In this document: piece by piece, positions 25,476 through 32,866 of the stretch
How positions within the stretch are numbered: the stretch's first letter is position 1
Layout of the letters: each line of letters begins with the position of its first letter
Assembly: GCA_946530965.1 (NCBI GenBank)
Contig: CAMNAK010000001.1
Coordinates: 372,001-436,000, forward strand
DNA: 64,000 nucleotides
Source of the DNA: an uncultured Candidatus Saccharibacteria bacterium
GTDB lineage: Bacteria > Patescibacteriota > Saccharimonadia > Saccharimonadales > Saccharimonadaceae
Reading direction: 5' to 3'
The notes under the pieces: generated by a model
Seen by the model: only the letters and a program-made list of their open reading frames with translations
Database searches by the model: none
What the model was told of the DNA's origin: nothing
Position numbers and translations under genes: made by a program

Positions 25476-25504
25476 ATTATACCACACTTTACACATCTTG
25501 TCAA
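25476..25504 (-). promoter_or_regulatory. Consensus promoter of the small RNA
   Basis: TTGACA (25499-25504), 17-nt spacer, TGGTATAAT (TATAAT 25476-25481) on the minus strand: every consensus position is met. Confidence 0.85.
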
Positions 25505-25510
25505 TTTTGG

Positions 25511-25516
25511 TATAAT
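25511..25516 (+). promoter_or_regulatory. Extended -10 of der
   Basis: TGGTATAAT, 10 nt before the ATG at 25527; it lies back to back with the small RNA promoter. Confidence 0.65.
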
Positions 25517-25526
25517 CTAAACAGTT

Positions 25527-26828
25527 ATGAAATTACCAGTTGTTGCCATTATCGGCCAAACCAACGCTGGCAAGTCCAGCCTTTTTAATCGCCTTGTTCG
25601 CCACTCGCAGGCTATCGTCGCTCGCGAAGCTGGTACCACCAGGGACAACGTCATGGGTCGCGTCGATGACCGTTATATTTTGATTGACACAGCTGGCCTT
25701 AAAGATCCTGACGACGAATTCGAAAGCCACATTCAGGAACAGATCGAAGATGCCGTCGACAGCGCAGACCTTATTCTTATTGCGCTAGATAGCACCAAAT
25801 ATCCAAACCAGGACGATAAGCTCATCGCCAAGAAAGCCCTCAAGAGCGGCAAGCCAACCTTGCTACTCCTTAACAAAGCAGACCTTGGCGAAGCTTTGCC
25901 AGTCGACGAATTCTATAGCCTCGGCATCAAGGATCTCATTCGTACTTCCGCAACCACTGGCTTACACATTAACGACCTTCGCGACCGCATCCTATTTGAA
26001 CTAGAAAAAATCGGCTTCAAAACTTCTCAGAAGGTCAAAGAAGAAGACAGTCTCAAACTCGCCCTTATTGGCCGCCCGAACGTCGGCAAGAGCTCTCTAT
26101 TTAACAACCTAGCCAAGAAACAGCAAGCCATTGTCGCTAATCTTTCTGGCACCACTCGCGACGTTAACCGCACCACCATTCACTATAAAGGCAAAGCAAT
26201 CGAGCTTCTAGATACCGCAGGTCTTCGCCGCTCCGGCAAGAGGGAAGTAGGCATCGAAAAGTTCTCCGCACTCCGCACTTTGTCCGCAATCGAAGAATCC
26301 GACGTCTGCTGCCTCCTTATCGATAGCACCGAGCCACATTGCAAGCTCGACCAGACCCTAGCTGGCGAAATCATCAAGGCAGGCAAAGGTATTATTCTCG
26401 TCGTTACAAAGACCGACCTCGAAGGCAAGACTTCCGACGAAATCCTTGATCAAATCACCTACGATTTCAACTTTATCCCATTCGCTCCGGTTGTCATGAC
26501 CAGCTCTCTAACCGGCAAGAACACCACTAAGATCTTCGAGCTCGCAAACAATATCAACGAAGCTCGCCATGCCGAACTAAAGACTGCCGACCTTAATAAA
26601 CTTCTACAAGACGCTATAAACGCCCACCCACCGGCCGGCCTTAAGAATACCCATCCAAAGCTACGCTACATGGTTCAGACCGACACTTGCCCACCTTGGT
26701 TCGTAGTTTACGGTAGCAACCTCAGCCTCCTTCACTGGAGCTACAAGCGTTATCTAGAACGCCGTCTCCGCGAAGCTTACGACTTTGGCGGCACGCCAAT
26801 CTTCTTTAGCTTCCGCAACCGCGACTAA
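25527..26828 (+). CDS. der: Ribosome assembly GTPase Der (EngA)
   Basis: A 433-residue double GTPase that helps assemble the 50S subunit. G domain 1 has GQTNAGKSS (near 10-18), DTAGL and NKAD; G domain 2 has GRPNVGKSS, DTAGLRR and TKTD; a C-terminal KH-like domain ends at 433 (VYGSNLSLLHWSYKRYLERRL). Motif Thr of switch I (GTTRD) is present in both. Length is normal. A terminator follows at 26832. The very short leader is shared with a divergent small RNA promoter. Confidence 0.98.
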   Translation: MKLPVVAIIGQTNAGKSSLFNRLVRHSQAIVAREAGTTRDNVMGRVDDRYILIDTAGLKDPDDEFESHIQEQIEDAVDSADLILIALDSTKYPNQDDKLIAKKALKSGKPTLLLLNKADLGEALPVDEFYSLGIKDLIRTSATTGLHINDLRDRILFELEKIGFKTSQKVKEEDSLKLALIGRPNVGKSSLFNNLAKKQQAIVANLSGTTRDVNRTTIHYKGKAIELLDTAGLRRSGKREVGIEKFSALRTLSAIEESDVCCLLIDSTEPHCKLDQTLAGEIIKAGKGIILVVTKTDLEGKTSDEILDQITYDFNFIPFAPVVMTSSLTGKNTTKIFELANNINEARHAELKTADLNKLLQDAINAHPPAGLKNTHPKLRYMVQTDTCPPWFVVYGSNLSLLHWSYKRYLERRLREAYDFGGTPIFFSFRNRD

Positions 26829-26831
26829 TCT

Positions 26832-26865
26832 AAAAGACCCCCTCAGAGCAGGGGTTCTTTTTTGT
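26832..26865 (+). terminator. Terminator of der
   Basis: AGACCCC pairs with GGGGTTCT, followed by TTTTTT. Confidence 0.85.
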
Positions 26866-26870
26866 GCAAT

Positions 26871-26899
26871 TTGACAACACATCAAAATGATGGTATTCT
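26871..26899 (+). promoter_or_regulatory. Promoter of 26992-27339
   Basis: TTGACA, 17 nt, TATTCT. The predicted 5' end (26906) coincides with a GCTTTC/GAAAGC hairpin at 26906-26922. Confidence 0.75.
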
Positions 26900-26991
26900 A
26901 GAAAAGCTTTCAACTAGAAAGCATCGCACATTTACGAGTGTTTCTACCCCTATTTTCAGTCCATCTCATAGAACAAGGAGGAAACAAAGAC

Positions 26992-27339
26992 ATGAAAGAA
27001 AAGAGAATCGAAAAGTGGACAATCATGATTCCGTACAGTAGCGATCCGGAGACGACAGAAGAATATAAAGATGTCTTCATCTGCAACCTCGGCGGCATGG
27101 TTATAACCCCAAAGTTCCACATGCACATCGTTGCTTACTGCGACGAATGGAAAACTCTCATCGAGACCACCAAAATCGTAAAGTTCCGCTGCAGTAACAC
27201 CCACGCATACTTTACTACCTATTCGGGCAGCCTTTACGTTGGTAGACTCGACGATTTCAAAGGATTCCGTCGCCGCACTCCCGACGACGAACTCGAAGAC
27301 ATCGCACCGCCCGATTGGTGGCCAAAGAGCACTCGATAA
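26992..27339 (+). CDS. Unknown small soluble protein
   Basis: I do not recognise this 115-residue protein. It is beta-rich with many aromatic residues, three or four Cys and His (HMHIVAYCDEW), and ends in a Pro/Trp-rich tail (PPDWWPKSTR). No signal peptide. The ATG at 26992 is preceded by AAGGAGG with a 10-nt gap; upstream in-frame codons would lack a ribosome site. It has its own consensus promoter, 5' hairpin and terminator, the standard layout of the accessory class here. Confidence 0.75.
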   Translation: MKEKRIEKWTIMIPYSSDPETTEEYKDVFICNLGGMVITPKFHMHIVAYCDEWKTLIETTKIVKFRCSNTHAYFTTYSGSLYVGRLDDFKGFRRRTPDDELEDIAPPDWWPKSTR

Positions 27340-27348
27340 TAATTATTT

Positions 27349-27378
27349 TGCCCTGAGCTTCGCGCTCGGGGCTTTTTA
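27349..27378 (+). terminator. Terminator of 26992-27339
   Basis: GCCCTGAGC pairs with GCTCGGGGC, followed by TTTTT. Confidence 0.85.
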
Positions 27379-27410
27379 TGCTAAAGCTTTCTAATCTCTA
27401 TAAATTATGT

Positions 27411-27450
27411 TATAGTAACCCCACGAATAACTCCTCTGGTAGGAGCTATT
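27411..27450 (+). promoter_or_regulatory. -10 and 5' hairpin leader of PIN-PhoH gene
   Basis: TATAGT (27411-27416) is followed at the predicted mRNA start by the hairpin CTCCT/AGGAG extended by AATA/TATT (27426-27450). A second stem TGGAAC/GTTCCA precedes the AGGAGG site. Confidence 0.55.
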
Positions 27451-27515
27451 CTAGTACATTACAAATCCATGGAACGCAGAAGTTCCAGTGTCAACCAAAA
27501 GGAGGTTTTGACATT

Positions 27516-28967
27516 ATGAGCGAAAATGAAAGATTGCATAAGTATATCGTCCCTGGTTTGGACTGCCTTATTGGCGATCCCGACGTTCTCGAGCCTTCCG
27601 CCGAGACCAAGCTTAAGGCCGAGCTCATGATCATCCCGACCCACTACATCGAAAGATGCAGACAGTTCAGGGATGAGCTCTCAAACAGAGGCGAAGCTGC
27701 TAGCAAGCTCATCGATAGCTTTGCACATATGTTGGAGACAATCCGCAAAAACTCTGGCGAAGAATATGTCTGCAAAAACGGCATGCGTGTCGCTTTCCAG
27801 AAACAGCTCGACGAGAGCGAGCGTGAAGCCAAAAGCACCGCCGCCATCACAGTTCTTGCTGCTAAATGGTTTATCAATAACAGCGAATTCGAGGACAGAG
27901 AAGATGTAGCAATCCTCACTGGCGACAATTTCCTCGTAGCAGAAGCCAGTCTCAACGGCATAGATGTAGCCCACGTGAATCCGGAGGTATATACCGGAAG
28001 ACGTAGACTCACACTCACTGCCGAAACAATGGACGCTTGGTGTAAGTACAGCTACATCACTCAGGAAATGTTCGAGAGAAACTTCCCGAACGAAGCACCG
28101 CTCAACGTAAATGAGTTCGTCCATTTCGATCCGTTCGAGGACATGGAGACCGATAGGAAGCATTTCACTTACTATATCGGACGCTTCGAAGAGATCGAAA
28201 AAGAAACCGAAGAAGGCGAGAAGGTTAAGGAATACGTGATTCAGCAGATCCACTACATTCATAATCTTCCTAAGTGCATTCAGCCCAGAACACCCGGTCA
28301 GGCAATGCTCGCAGAAGCAATCATGGCCCCTGCAGAGAAAATCCCGATTGTCATATGTCCTGCACCTTTTGGCACTGGAAAAACCTTCCTTACCACCTCA
28401 ATCGGTGCACAGCTGACAATCTTTGACAAGAATCCGACTTACGAGTCGATCTTTGTCTGCCCGAGAGATGGCGAGCTCGGAAAAGAAATCGGTTTCCTTC
28501 CGGGCGACGAAACGGCAAAAACCCTTGCGAAGGCTCGACCGATTACGGATAACCTCGAGTCTTATCTCAAGCTTCGTGGCGACAAGGAAAAGGACGGAAA
28601 ACCCAAGAGCAGAGCTCAGATCAAAAAAGACATTGAGCGCTATATCCAGGAATACTTCGAGTTTATCCCTATTATCAATATGGGCGGCCGTTCACTCTCG
28701 GACAAGTTTATCATCCTTGACGAGACTCAGGACCTCGAAAGATTCCAGATGAACCAGCTGATGAAGAGAGAGGGCGATCGCTCTAAGCTTATCATTACCG
28801 GCGACCCCGAGCAGGTATTCAACCGCCATCTGAGCAAGCACTCCAATGGTCTGAGCTATGCAGCTACAAAAATGCGTGGTTCAGAATACGCTATTGTAGT
28901 TAGCATGTTCGAAAATGAGATCACCCGCTCGAAGGCAGCGAAGGAAATCGCTAAGCGCCTCGGATAA
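27516..28967 (+). CDS. PIN domain-PhoH ATPase
   Basis: A 483-residue cytosolic protein. Residues 1-175 fit a PIN-type ribonuclease fold with acidic residues (D16, E31, D137 in ILTGDNF). Residues about 250-483 are a PhoH/YlaK-type RNA helicase-like ATPase: Walker A PAPFGTGKT (282-290), Walker B FIILDETQDL (398-407), TGDPEQV (428-434). PIN-PhoH proteins are linked to RNA unwinding and cleavage and are related to toxin-antitoxin modules. The start at 27516 has AAGGAGG 10 nt upstream. Codons lack CTA and prefer CTC, CCG and AGA, unlike der next door. Single gene with terminator. Confidence 0.88.
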   Translation: MSENERLHKYIVPGLDCLIGDPDVLEPSAETKLKAELMIIPTHYIERCRQFRDELSNRGEAASKLIDSFAHMLETIRKNSGEEYVCKNGMRVAFQKQLDESEREAKSTAAITVLAAKWFINNSEFEDREDVAILTGDNFLVAEASLNGIDVAHVNPEVYTGRRRLTLTAETMDAWCKYSYITQEMFERNFPNEAPLNVNEFVHFDPFEDMETDRKHFTYYIGRFEEIEKETEEGEKVKEYVIQQIHYIHNLPKCIQPRTPGQAMLAEAIMAPAEKIPIVICPAPFGTGKTFLTTSIGAQLTIFDKNPTYESIFVCPRDGELGKEIGFLPGDETAKTLAKARPITDNLESYLKLRGDKEKDGKPKSRAQIKKDIERYIQEYFEFIPIINMGGRSLSDKFIILDETQDLERFQMNQLMKREGDRSKLIITGDPEQVFNRHLSKHSNGLSYAATKMRGSEYAIVVSMFENEITRSKAAKEIAKRLG

Positions 28968-29010
28968 AATTGACGGTTTCAATACTTCATTGTTCTATGC
29001 ATTTATTTGT

Positions 29011-29045
29011 TTTAGCCCCCGAGTAGTTTCGGGGGTATTTTTTTC
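29011..29045 (+). terminator. Terminator of PIN-PhoH gene
   Basis: CCCCCGA and TCGGGGG form a stem followed by a T tract. Confidence 0.85.
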
Positions 29046-29100
29046 GCAATATTTATTATTTTTTTGGAAAAAGAACATTCCAAAAAATAATAAATATTGC
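29046..29100. repeat. Long near-perfect inverted repeat
   Basis: Arms 29046-29069 and 29078-29100 (GCAATATTTATTA... and its complement) differ by one extra T and enclose 8 nt. It follows directly after the PhoH terminator. The sequence is unrelated to the other palindromes. Confidence 0.85.
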
Positions 29101-29137
29101 TCTCAAAAAAATAACCCCAATATCTCGAGGTCAAAAC

Positions 29138-29260
29138 AAACCTATTTATTACTTTCATTGTTCAATTTATGGCCTATTTGTTCCTTTTTTCTCAATGTGG
29201 CTTATTGAGAAAAAATGGAACAATAGGCTATTATTAACTCATGAAAGTAATAATAGGTTT
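29138..29260. repeat. Two-step palindrome overlapping the pth start codon
   Basis: Outer arms 29138-29158 and 29241-29260 are complementary apart from one extra T; the right arm is the first 20 nt of the pth coding region. Inner arms 29172-29196 and 29204-29228 pair almost perfectly with a short loop. The left half thus contains an inverted copy of the gene's own start. The pth -10 box (29229-29234) lies inside. Confidence 0.85.
29229..29234 (+). promoter_or_regulatory. -10 box of pth
   Basis: TATTAT ends 6 nt before the ATG at 29241; it lies in the palindrome. Confidence 0.6.
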
Positions 29261-29759
29261 TGGTAACCCTGGCTCTAGATACAACTTCACGCGCCACAAT
29301 ACTGGCTTTTTGGCGCTCGATTTCTACGCTAAAGTTCACAAGCTAGAATGGAAAGACACGCCAAAATTCTTCTGTCAAAGCGCCAAGGATAAAGACAACG
29401 ATCTTCTTTTAATCAAAGCCACAACCTATTACAACGAAGTCGGCCGCGCCGCACGCGCCATTATGAACTTCTATAAGCTAAAACCTAGCGATTTCTTGAT
29501 CGTTTGTGACGATTTTAACCTAGATTTCGGCAAGCTCCGTTTCCGCGAAAAGGGTAGCGCTGGTGGTAATAATGGTCTCAAATCCTGCATCGCAGAACTC
29601 GGAACGGAAGATTTTCCACGCCTTCGCATTGGCACCGCCAATGACGAAGTCCGCAAACAGGTCGGCGACGTAGATTTTGTGCTATCCAAATTCACGCCAG
29701 AAGAGAAAGAAAAATTACCAAATATTCTTAGCGAAGTTTGCAATTTTCTGGCAAAATAG
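29241..29759 (+). CDS. pth: Peptidyl-tRNA hydrolase
   Basis: A 172-residue enzyme that frees peptides from dropped-off peptidyl-tRNAs. It starts IIGFGNPGSRYNFTRHNTGF with the catalytic His in TRHNTGF (about His 20), and has FLIVCDDFNLDFGKLR with the conserved Asp, RFREKGSAGGNNGLKS and RLRIG. Length is slightly short but complete. The start lies inside a palindrome, and a -10 box 6 nt upstream predicts a leaderless mRNA. No terminator was seen; an AT-rich spacer of about 130 nt follows. Confidence 0.96.
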   Translation: MKVIIGFGNPGSRYNFTRHNTGFLALDFYAKVHKLEWKDTPKFFCQSAKDKDNDLLLIKATTYYNEVGRAARAIMNFYKLKPSDFLIVCDDFNLDFGKLRFREKGSAGGNNGLKSCIAELGTEDFPRLRIGTANDEVRKQVGDVDFVLSKFTPEEKEKLPNILSEVCNFLAK

Positions 29760-29891
29760 CGTTTTTTAGCATATTTTATAACACTTTTTTAAGAATTAAC
29801 AATAAGCACTTTCACCTCTGTAAAATTACGACAACAGAGAACAAAAAAGCCGATTTTACTATTGATTTTTTAGAAAATACTAGAAAAAGTA

Positions 29892-29920
29892 TTGACGAAA
29901 AAGCAAATAAGTGCTATTAT
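29892..29920 (+). promoter_or_regulatory. Promoter of structured RNA B
   Basis: TTGACG (29892-29897), 17 nt, TGCTATTAT (TATTAT 29915-29920). Confidence 0.75.
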
Positions 29921-29926
29921 GTAGAT

Positions 29927-30226
29927 AGTTTTGATTCGCAAGGATCAAAAAATGCACCTAAATAACCCATAGACATTGCAAACTTAGTTTGCAAGTGTTG
30001 CGTGCTTTAGAAACCCTTTCGGCCTTTAAGTCTTCTTATATTATAGCTTAAAGAGAAAAGTATTACCTCCACTTAGAAAGACGTTTCTAAGGCTAGCAAT
30101 CCCTTTAACCGGCGGACCCCATGTGTGAGGTGGGTCACGCTCCGGGTCTATCCCGGTTGCCTTAGGAGGTGTGTTAAAGGGTCAAATAGCCCCAGGTGAT
30201 GCCCACCCTTACCTGGGGCTTTTTGA
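29927..30226 (+). ncRNA. Structured RNA B, unidentified (~300 nt)
   Basis: A good promoter and terminator enclose about 300 nt without an open frame. Stems include GCAAACT/AGTTTGC, the perfect CTTAGAAA-GACG-TTTCTAAG (30075-30094), GACCC/GGGTC, CCGGG-TCTAT-CCCGG and a long closing stem CCCTTTAAC/GTTAAAGGG (about 30102-30180). ACCTCC (30065) can also pair with GGAGGT (30165), which would form a pseudoknot with the closing stem. The conserved cores of RNase P RNA, tmRNA, SRP RNA, FMN, TPP, cobalamin and T-box elements are absent. I cannot name it. Confidence 0.68.
30190..30226 (+). terminator. Terminator of structured RNA B
   Basis: AGCCCCAGGT pairs with ACCTGGGGCT, followed by TTTTT. Confidence 0.92.
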
Positions 30227-30249
30227 TGGTTAAAAAACTGGCACCTCCA

Positions 30250-30278
30250 TTGACTTTTAATAGTGTTTATGCTATAAT
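30250..30278 (+). promoter_or_regulatory. Promoter of 30344-30748
   Basis: TTGACT (30250-30255), 17 nt, TATGCTATAAT (TATAAT 30273-30278). The same -35 and the same spacer end occur at 43151. Confidence 0.85.
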
Positions 30279-30290
30279 ATTTAAATCGTT

Positions 30291-30346
30291 CACTACAGAT
30301 CTTCGGCGAAAGCCAAATATAGTCACGAAAGGAGTGATCTATAGTG
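30291..30346 (+). promoter_or_regulatory. Leader stem enclosing the ribosome site and start codon
   Basis: CACTACAGATC (30291-30301) pairs in 10 of 11 positions with GATCTATAGTG (30336-30346), whose last three bases are the GTG start. The AAAGGAG site and a GGC-GAAA-GCC hairpin lie in the loop. Translation should be restrained when the stem forms. Confidence 0.6.
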
Positions 30347-30748
30347 AAAGCAGTTTATAATAACCCCGAGGAAAGATACATCGTCCGCAAGCGCTTGGTC
30401 GAGACCGTGGCATACTTCACTGTCCACGTTGTCTTAATCGCTCTCTCTGTACTCGAGTGCAAAATCGCCATGACAAACAACCTGGCAGCAACCATCATCG
30501 CTACAGTTGTCTTCATCGGCTTGGCAAGCTTCGAGCACATCTACGGCCCTCTGATCGGATACGACCACCAGGGATTCACGTGTGCGACCGTCTCTTGCGC
30601 ATTCGGTCAGTTTGTAAACTGGCTCTGGTACACATGTTGGCCTCAGGACTTCGCAGATCTCTCGACTACTATCCCGTTAGCTATCCTGTTTAGCGTCTTC
30701 GGATTCATAATCCAGTGTTTGATGCTTTGGGAAGACCTCGGAGACTAA
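30344..30748 (+). CDS. Unknown membrane protein with four helices
   Basis: I do not recognise this 134-residue protein. It has about four membrane segments (20-36, 42-62, 74-96, 106-128) with a short charged N-terminus (NNPEERYIVRKR) and an acidic C-terminus (WEDLGD). Conserved-looking His and Cys occur in loops. The GTG start is set by AAAGGAG 9 nt upstream. It is a single gene in the accessory-class layout. The start codon is part of a leader stem, so expression is probably regulated at translation. Confidence 0.75.
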   Translation: MKAVYNNPEERYIVRKRLVETVAYFTVHVVLIALSVLECKIAMTNNLAATIIATVVFIGLASFEHIYGPLIGYDHQGFTCATVSCAFGQFVNWLWYTCWPQDFADLSTTIPLAILFSVFGFIIQCLMLWEDLGD

Positions 30749-30756
30749 ACCACACG

Positions 30757-30779
30757 CCCCGCCTAGCGGGGCTTTTTAT
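30757..30779 (+). terminator. Terminator of 30344-30748
   Basis: GCCCCGC-CTA-GCGGGGC followed by TTTTTAT. Confidence 0.92.
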
Positions 30780-30795
30780 TGCAAAAAACAAAGCA

Positions 30796-30828
30796 TGAGA
30801 AAAGGCCCGCCGAAGCGAGCCTTTTTGT
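30796..30828. terminator. Terminator of 30847-32115
   Basis: AAAAGGCCCGC pairs with GCGAGCCTTTT; it works mainly on the minus strand. Confidence 0.85.
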
Positions 30829-30846
30829 AGGGTAGGAGTTTGCTAA

Positions 30847-32115
30847 TTACTGCAGAGCATAGATGATGCCGATCAGCTCCGGACGGAATGTAACGCACTT
30901 TGCGTGCTTTCCATCGCTGATCGTAGCGAGCACGACAGCCGTATCCTGGCAGGCATTGCCTTCAAGATTGAAGCTGTGAGTTTCGCCAGTCTCGCTGTCG
31001 ACAACATTCACATTGTTGCGAAGCGCGCTAATATCGTACTTGCCGTAATGAAGAATGCTAACGTCGTGGCAGTTAACATAATCAGCAGGAACAATTGCAG
31101 CAGACCAAGTGTGGTTCTCGGTGAAGCCGAGAGGACCATCAACGCTATCGATTTCGATGCTGAACTGATGTCCGTTAAGCTCACCGTCGAGCCAGTAAAC
31201 TGAACCCTCGGCGTTCTGGGCGTCCTCACGAACATACTCAGACCATTCGATAGAGCCCCACTTGGGATCGCTGACGCCCGTCATAGGGGTGATGTTCTTA
31301 GAGATCTTGTCGATAACCGTATAAATCTCCTTGGTTTCAGAAACCTCGGAAGAAGCGGTAGTCTCTTCGACCTCTTCGCCTTCTGCGACAATTGCAGGAG
31401 CGCCATCAGTTGCAATCACCCAGCTGTCATTGCCGTATGCAACAAGTGTATACTTCTCATAGTCAGCAAAGGTGTTCTGATGTGCGGCATACTTCCATTC
31501 GGCATAGTGTCGATAGTCGAGGACAAGTGCCTCCCAACCATCGCCATACACAAATGTAGTACCCGGGCCAGGGCAGTAGGAAACTCGTCCCTCAGCCTTA
31601 AAGGTCCAGCCATCAACAGCAGTCTCGCCCTCGTGAGCCGCGATAGGCATTCCGATAGCAACACCATCATCGTGCCAAGTCAGCGGAGCGAAATCATCAC
31701 CCTTGTAGCAGCGGTTAACCGTATCAAAGGTGAATGTCCAGTCGCCCTCATCAAGAAGGTGGCCGGAAAGGGTAATCGTACTGCCTTCAGTAACCTCAGT
31801 CACAAACTGGAAATCCTTCCAGTCGATAACGAAATTGTCACGGACGGTCTGGTCACCCGGCTTAACGTAGTAACCAGAAATGGCAGAACCAATTGCAGTT
31901 GCAGAGTCTGTATCATCAGTTGCCTCGATCGCATCGGACGCGCCATATGCGAACTCGGTATTTGCTGCGTGCGGAGCCTCAATGATAGCAGTTTCGCTAA
32001 CAGAGGCCGGTGCGGTCACGGAAGCGGGAGTGTTCTCAGAGGGAACAGTACCGAAACCATTGACCAGGGTGATTGCTGCAACAGCAGCGCTTGCGATTTT
32101 TTTGCTCATGTACAT
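30847..32115 (-). CDS. Secreted protein of unknown function
   Basis: A 422-residue protein with an N-terminal signal peptide (Lys-Lys, then IASAAVAAITLVNGFG). A Ser/Thr/Ala-rich stretch (about 25-80) is followed by a beta-rich region. Two parts look alike: about 95-240 and 285-422 each hold an acidic Trp-containing strand pattern (WTFTFDTVNRCYKGD; WSAAIVPADYVNCHD). I do not recognise the fold. AGGAGG lies 9 nt before the ATG at 32115; ATGs at 32121 and 32109 are alternatives. Consensus promoter, 5' hairpin and terminator. It is a candidate surface or host-interaction protein. Confidence 0.75.
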   Translation of the reverse strand: MYMSKKIASAAVAAITLVNGFGTVPSENTPASVTAPASVSETAIIEAPHAANTEFAYGASDAIEATDDTDSATAIGSAISGYYVKPGDQTVRDNFVIDWKDFQFVTEVTEGSTITLSGHLLDEGDWTFTFDTVNRCYKGDDFAPLTWHDDGVAIGMPIAAHEGETAVDGWTFKAEGRVSYCPGPGTTFVYGDGWEALVLDYRHYAEWKYAAHQNTFADYEKYTLVAYGNDSWVIATDGAPAIVAEGEEVEETTASSEVSETKEIYTVIDKISKNITPMTGVSDPKWGSIEWSEYVREDAQNAEGSVYWLDGELNGHQFSIEIDSVDGPLGFTENHTWSAAIVPADYVNCHDVSILHYGKYDISALRNNVNVVDSETGETHSFNLEGNACQDTAVVLATISDGKHAKCVTFRPELIGIIYALQ

Positions 32116-32139
32116 AACCATGTACCTCCTTAATGATCT

Positions 32140-32162
32140 ATGCGTTCGGTTTCCCAACGCAT
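32140..32162 (-). promoter_or_regulatory. 5' mRNA hairpin of the secreted protein gene
   Basis: ATGCGTT pairs with AACGCAT, with two inner GC pairs, 4 nt from the predicted mRNA start. Confidence 0.65.
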
Positions 32163-32172
32163 GATGCTAAGT

Positions 32173-32201
32173 ATTATACCATACATGCCCAAAAAAGTCA
32201 A
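32173..32201 (-). promoter_or_regulatory. Promoter of 30847-32115
   Basis: TTGACT (32196-32201), 17 nt, TATGGTATAAT (TATAAT 32173-32178) on the minus strand. Confidence 0.85.
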
Positions 32202-32234
32202 TAGGCGCTTATGCTTTTTACTCCTTAAAATAAG

Positions 32235-32275
32235 CAAAAAAGAACCCCCGACATTCGTGCCGGGGGACTTTTTAT
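32235..32275 (-). terminator. Terminator of the dCMP deaminase gene
   Basis: AGTCCCCCGGC pairs with the CGGGGGTTCT side and is followed by TTTTT on the minus strand. Confidence 0.85.
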
Positions 32276-32766
32276 TCTTTGGCGGATTTCAAATCTTCGA
32301 TATAGTTCTTGCCATTTGTATAGTTCAAGGTCTCTACATGCGGCATCGCCTCGAGAAGAGCAATAATCGCGGTATCCGTCTCAGCATTCTGCATCGAAGC
32401 CTTTGCTTTCTTGGCATGAGAATTTACATGGAGCTGGCGATAAACAATCCTCGTTACGCCCGCCTGCAAAAGATGGCGAAGGCAATCTACGCAAGGCGCC
32501 ACGCTAGAATAAACCGTGCAATCCTTCAAATCGCAATGCGAGAAAATCATGGCATTCATCTCGCTGTGAATAGAGAAGTAATACTTCATTGGGCGCTCAG
32601 AAAGAGTAAGTTTAGACTCGTCAGCGTGCTGAATTAAACCATTATAGCCAAAAGAAATCGGACGATGATTCTTTGTCGTAATAACTGTACCAACCTTAGT
32701 CGAAGGATCTTTAGACCTCAAAGCCACTGTTTCGGCAATTTTCAAAAAATATTCATCCCATTCCAT
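32272..32766 (-). CDS. Deoxycytidylate (dCMP) deaminase family protein
   Basis: A 164-residue zinc enzyme of the ComEB/dCMP deaminase group, turning dCMP into dUMP for dTTP supply. The zinc motifs are HSEMNAM (His and catalytic Glu; Ser replaces the usual Ala) and APCVDCLRHLLQAG (PCxxC). The N-terminal KDPSTKVGTVI is typical. The start at 32766 was chosen because GAGGAA lies just upstream and a TGTATAAT box at 32797-32802 precedes it; a longer frame would pass through that promoter. Some family members act on other nucleosides. Confidence 0.88.
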   Translation of the reverse strand: MEWDEYFLKIAETVALRSKDPSTKVGTVITTKNHRPISFGYNGLIQHADESKLTLSERPMKYYFSIHSEMNAMIFSHCDLKDCTVYSSVAPCVDCLRHLLQAGVTRIVYRQLHVNSHAKKAKASMQNAETDTAIIALLEAMPHVETLNYTNGKNYIEDLKSAKE

Positions 32767-32796
32767 ATATAATTCCTCACACAAATAATTAAGTTT

Positions 32797-32802
32797 ATTA
32801 TA
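32797..32802 (-). promoter_or_regulatory. Extended -10 of the deaminase gene
   Basis: TGTATAAT on the minus strand, about 30 nt before the ATG. Confidence 0.55.
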
Positions 32803-32852
32803 CACTAGTTCAGGAACAGATAGAGGCTAGACAAAGCCCGCAAAGATTATGT

Positions 32853-32858
32853 TATTAT
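32853..32858 (+). promoter_or_regulatory. Extended -10 of topA
   Basis: TGTTATTAT, with TATTAT ending 8 nt before the ATG at 32867. Confidence 0.5.
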
Positions 32859-32866
32859 AAATTAAT

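Noticed and set aside
29738-29965. 75-codon open frame after pth, rich in Lys and Asn
   Set aside because: It overlaps the end of pth, has no ribosome site and runs through the promoter of structured RNA B.
30060-30226. Structured RNA B as a T-box or SD-type riboswitch of the gene at 30344
   Set aside because: It ends in its own terminator, the gene at 30344 has its own promoter, and the T-box AGGGTGG motif is absent.
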